From contig CALKCG010000168.1 in assembly GCA_938082915.1 (NCBI GenBank), positions 1 to 12,988 of the forward strand: 12,988 nt of DNA, read 5' to 3'. Source of the DNA: an uncultured archaeon (GTDB taxonomy: Archaea > Thermoproteota > CALKCG01 > B24). A program made the translations under genes and the position numbers. The notes below the pieces were generated by a model. It was not told the origin of the DNA. It ran no database searches and saw only the letters and a program-made list of their open reading frames with translations. How positions within the stretch are numbered: the stretch's first letter is position 1; every line of letters starts with the position of its first letter. Shown here in pieces: positions 12,714-12,988 of this stretch.

Positions 12714-12988
12714 GCATATTGACTACAGCGTTTCACTACGATTCAATTAAGTTAGCCGATAAGGTGAGAGGAGTTGTTACTCGAAGGGGGTTAAACGGTG
12801 TAGAAGAGCGGCGCTACTATAGGTTTAGAGGGGGACGCTGGTATGGCGGCATAGCTACTGGCGATGTCGTAGGATGCAATTTGAGATGTGGATTTTGCTG
12901 GAGCTGGAGGGAGGCGAGTCATAAGATGGTAGAGGGGTCTTTCTATAAGCCGGAAGAAGTCTTCAGAAAACTTGTGAGCATAGCCGAT
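12710..12988 (+). CDS. Radical SAM protein (N-terminal part, cut by window edge)
   Basis: The 93 visible codons start with the ATG of an ATGA overlap with the glycosylase stop; a TTG three codons later is an alternative. A GGIATGDVVG stretch leads into GCNLRCGFCWSW, a C-x3-C-x2-C radical SAM cluster motif (C56, C60, C63). Before it lies YYRFRGGRWYGG, a basic aromatic stretch. This is the general layout of archaeal single-domain radical SAM proteins of unknown function. The 4Fe-4S cluster would cleave S-adenosylmethionine to start radical chemistry. The tight overlap suggests translational coupling with the glycosylase, hinting at nucleic-acid repair or modification, but this is inference. The C-terminal part, which would define the subfamily, is missing. 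Confidence 0.85.
   Translation, partial: MSILTTAFHYDSIKLADKVRGVVTRRGLNGVEERRYYRFRGGRWYGGIATGDVVGCNLRCGFCWSWREASHKMVEGSFYKPEEVFRKLVSIAD

Noticed and set aside
1..12988. CRISPR arrays, insertion sequences, integrase genes or an origin
   Set aside because: No regularly spaced repeats, transposase or integrase motifs, or clustered origin-recognition-box-like repeats were seen on either strand.

Overview
The window looks archaeal, probably from the TACK/Thermoproteota side. The signs are TATA boxes about 25-30 nt upstream of many starts, often giving leaderless or very short leaders, and frequent TTG/GTG starts. It also has a tRNA-Thr with a U discriminator, tRNAs lacking an encoded CCA, a tRNA-Arg with a bulge-helix-bulge intron in the D loop, and archaeal protein types (PAC2 protein, stand-alone tRNA-binding OB-fold protein, zinc-ribbon threonine synthase). 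The exact lineage cannot be fixed from sequence alone.

Layout. Positions 1-900 (minus strand) hold the N-terminal part of a FAD-dependent desaturase/isomerase-like oxidoreductase, preceded by a five-helix membrane protein. A tRNA-Thr(GGU) and a MetRS-beta/Trbp111-like OB-fold protein follow (about 1007-1542). Positions 1593-4020 are a decayed zone. An amidohydrolase pseudogene (1593-2846, minus) and a serpin pseudogene (3226-4020, minus) flank an intact, intron-containing tRNA-Arg(CCU) at 2945-3050 on the plus strand. Both pseudogenes can be read almost end to end by changing frame several times.

Positions 4043-5231 (minus) are a PAC2-family gene followed by a small heat shock protein gene. 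The serpin remnant lies immediately downstream, so the ancestral order PAC2, Hsp20, serpin is a proteostasis-flavoured set. Positions 5342-7695 (minus) carry threonine synthase and a saccharopine-dehydrogenase-like enzyme, each with its own TATA box.

Positions 7795-11783 look like a sugar or polyol catabolic locus split over three transcription units: a DapA/NAL-superfamily aldolase or dehydratase (plus), a xylose-isomerase-like TIM-barrel protein (minus), and two different Gfo/Idh/MocA dehydrogenases (plus). The last unit runs on, 3 nt after the second dehydrogenase, into an HhH-GPD DNA glycosylase with unusual cysteine spacing. That gene overlaps by ATGA the start of a radical SAM protein cut by the window end.

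No CRISPR array, insertion sequence or replication origin was seen. The most distinctive items are the intron-bearing tRNA-Arg, the readable serpin relic, and the translationally coupled glycosylase/radical SAM pair. The pair is the best candidate here for an undescribed functional unit, though that is inference.
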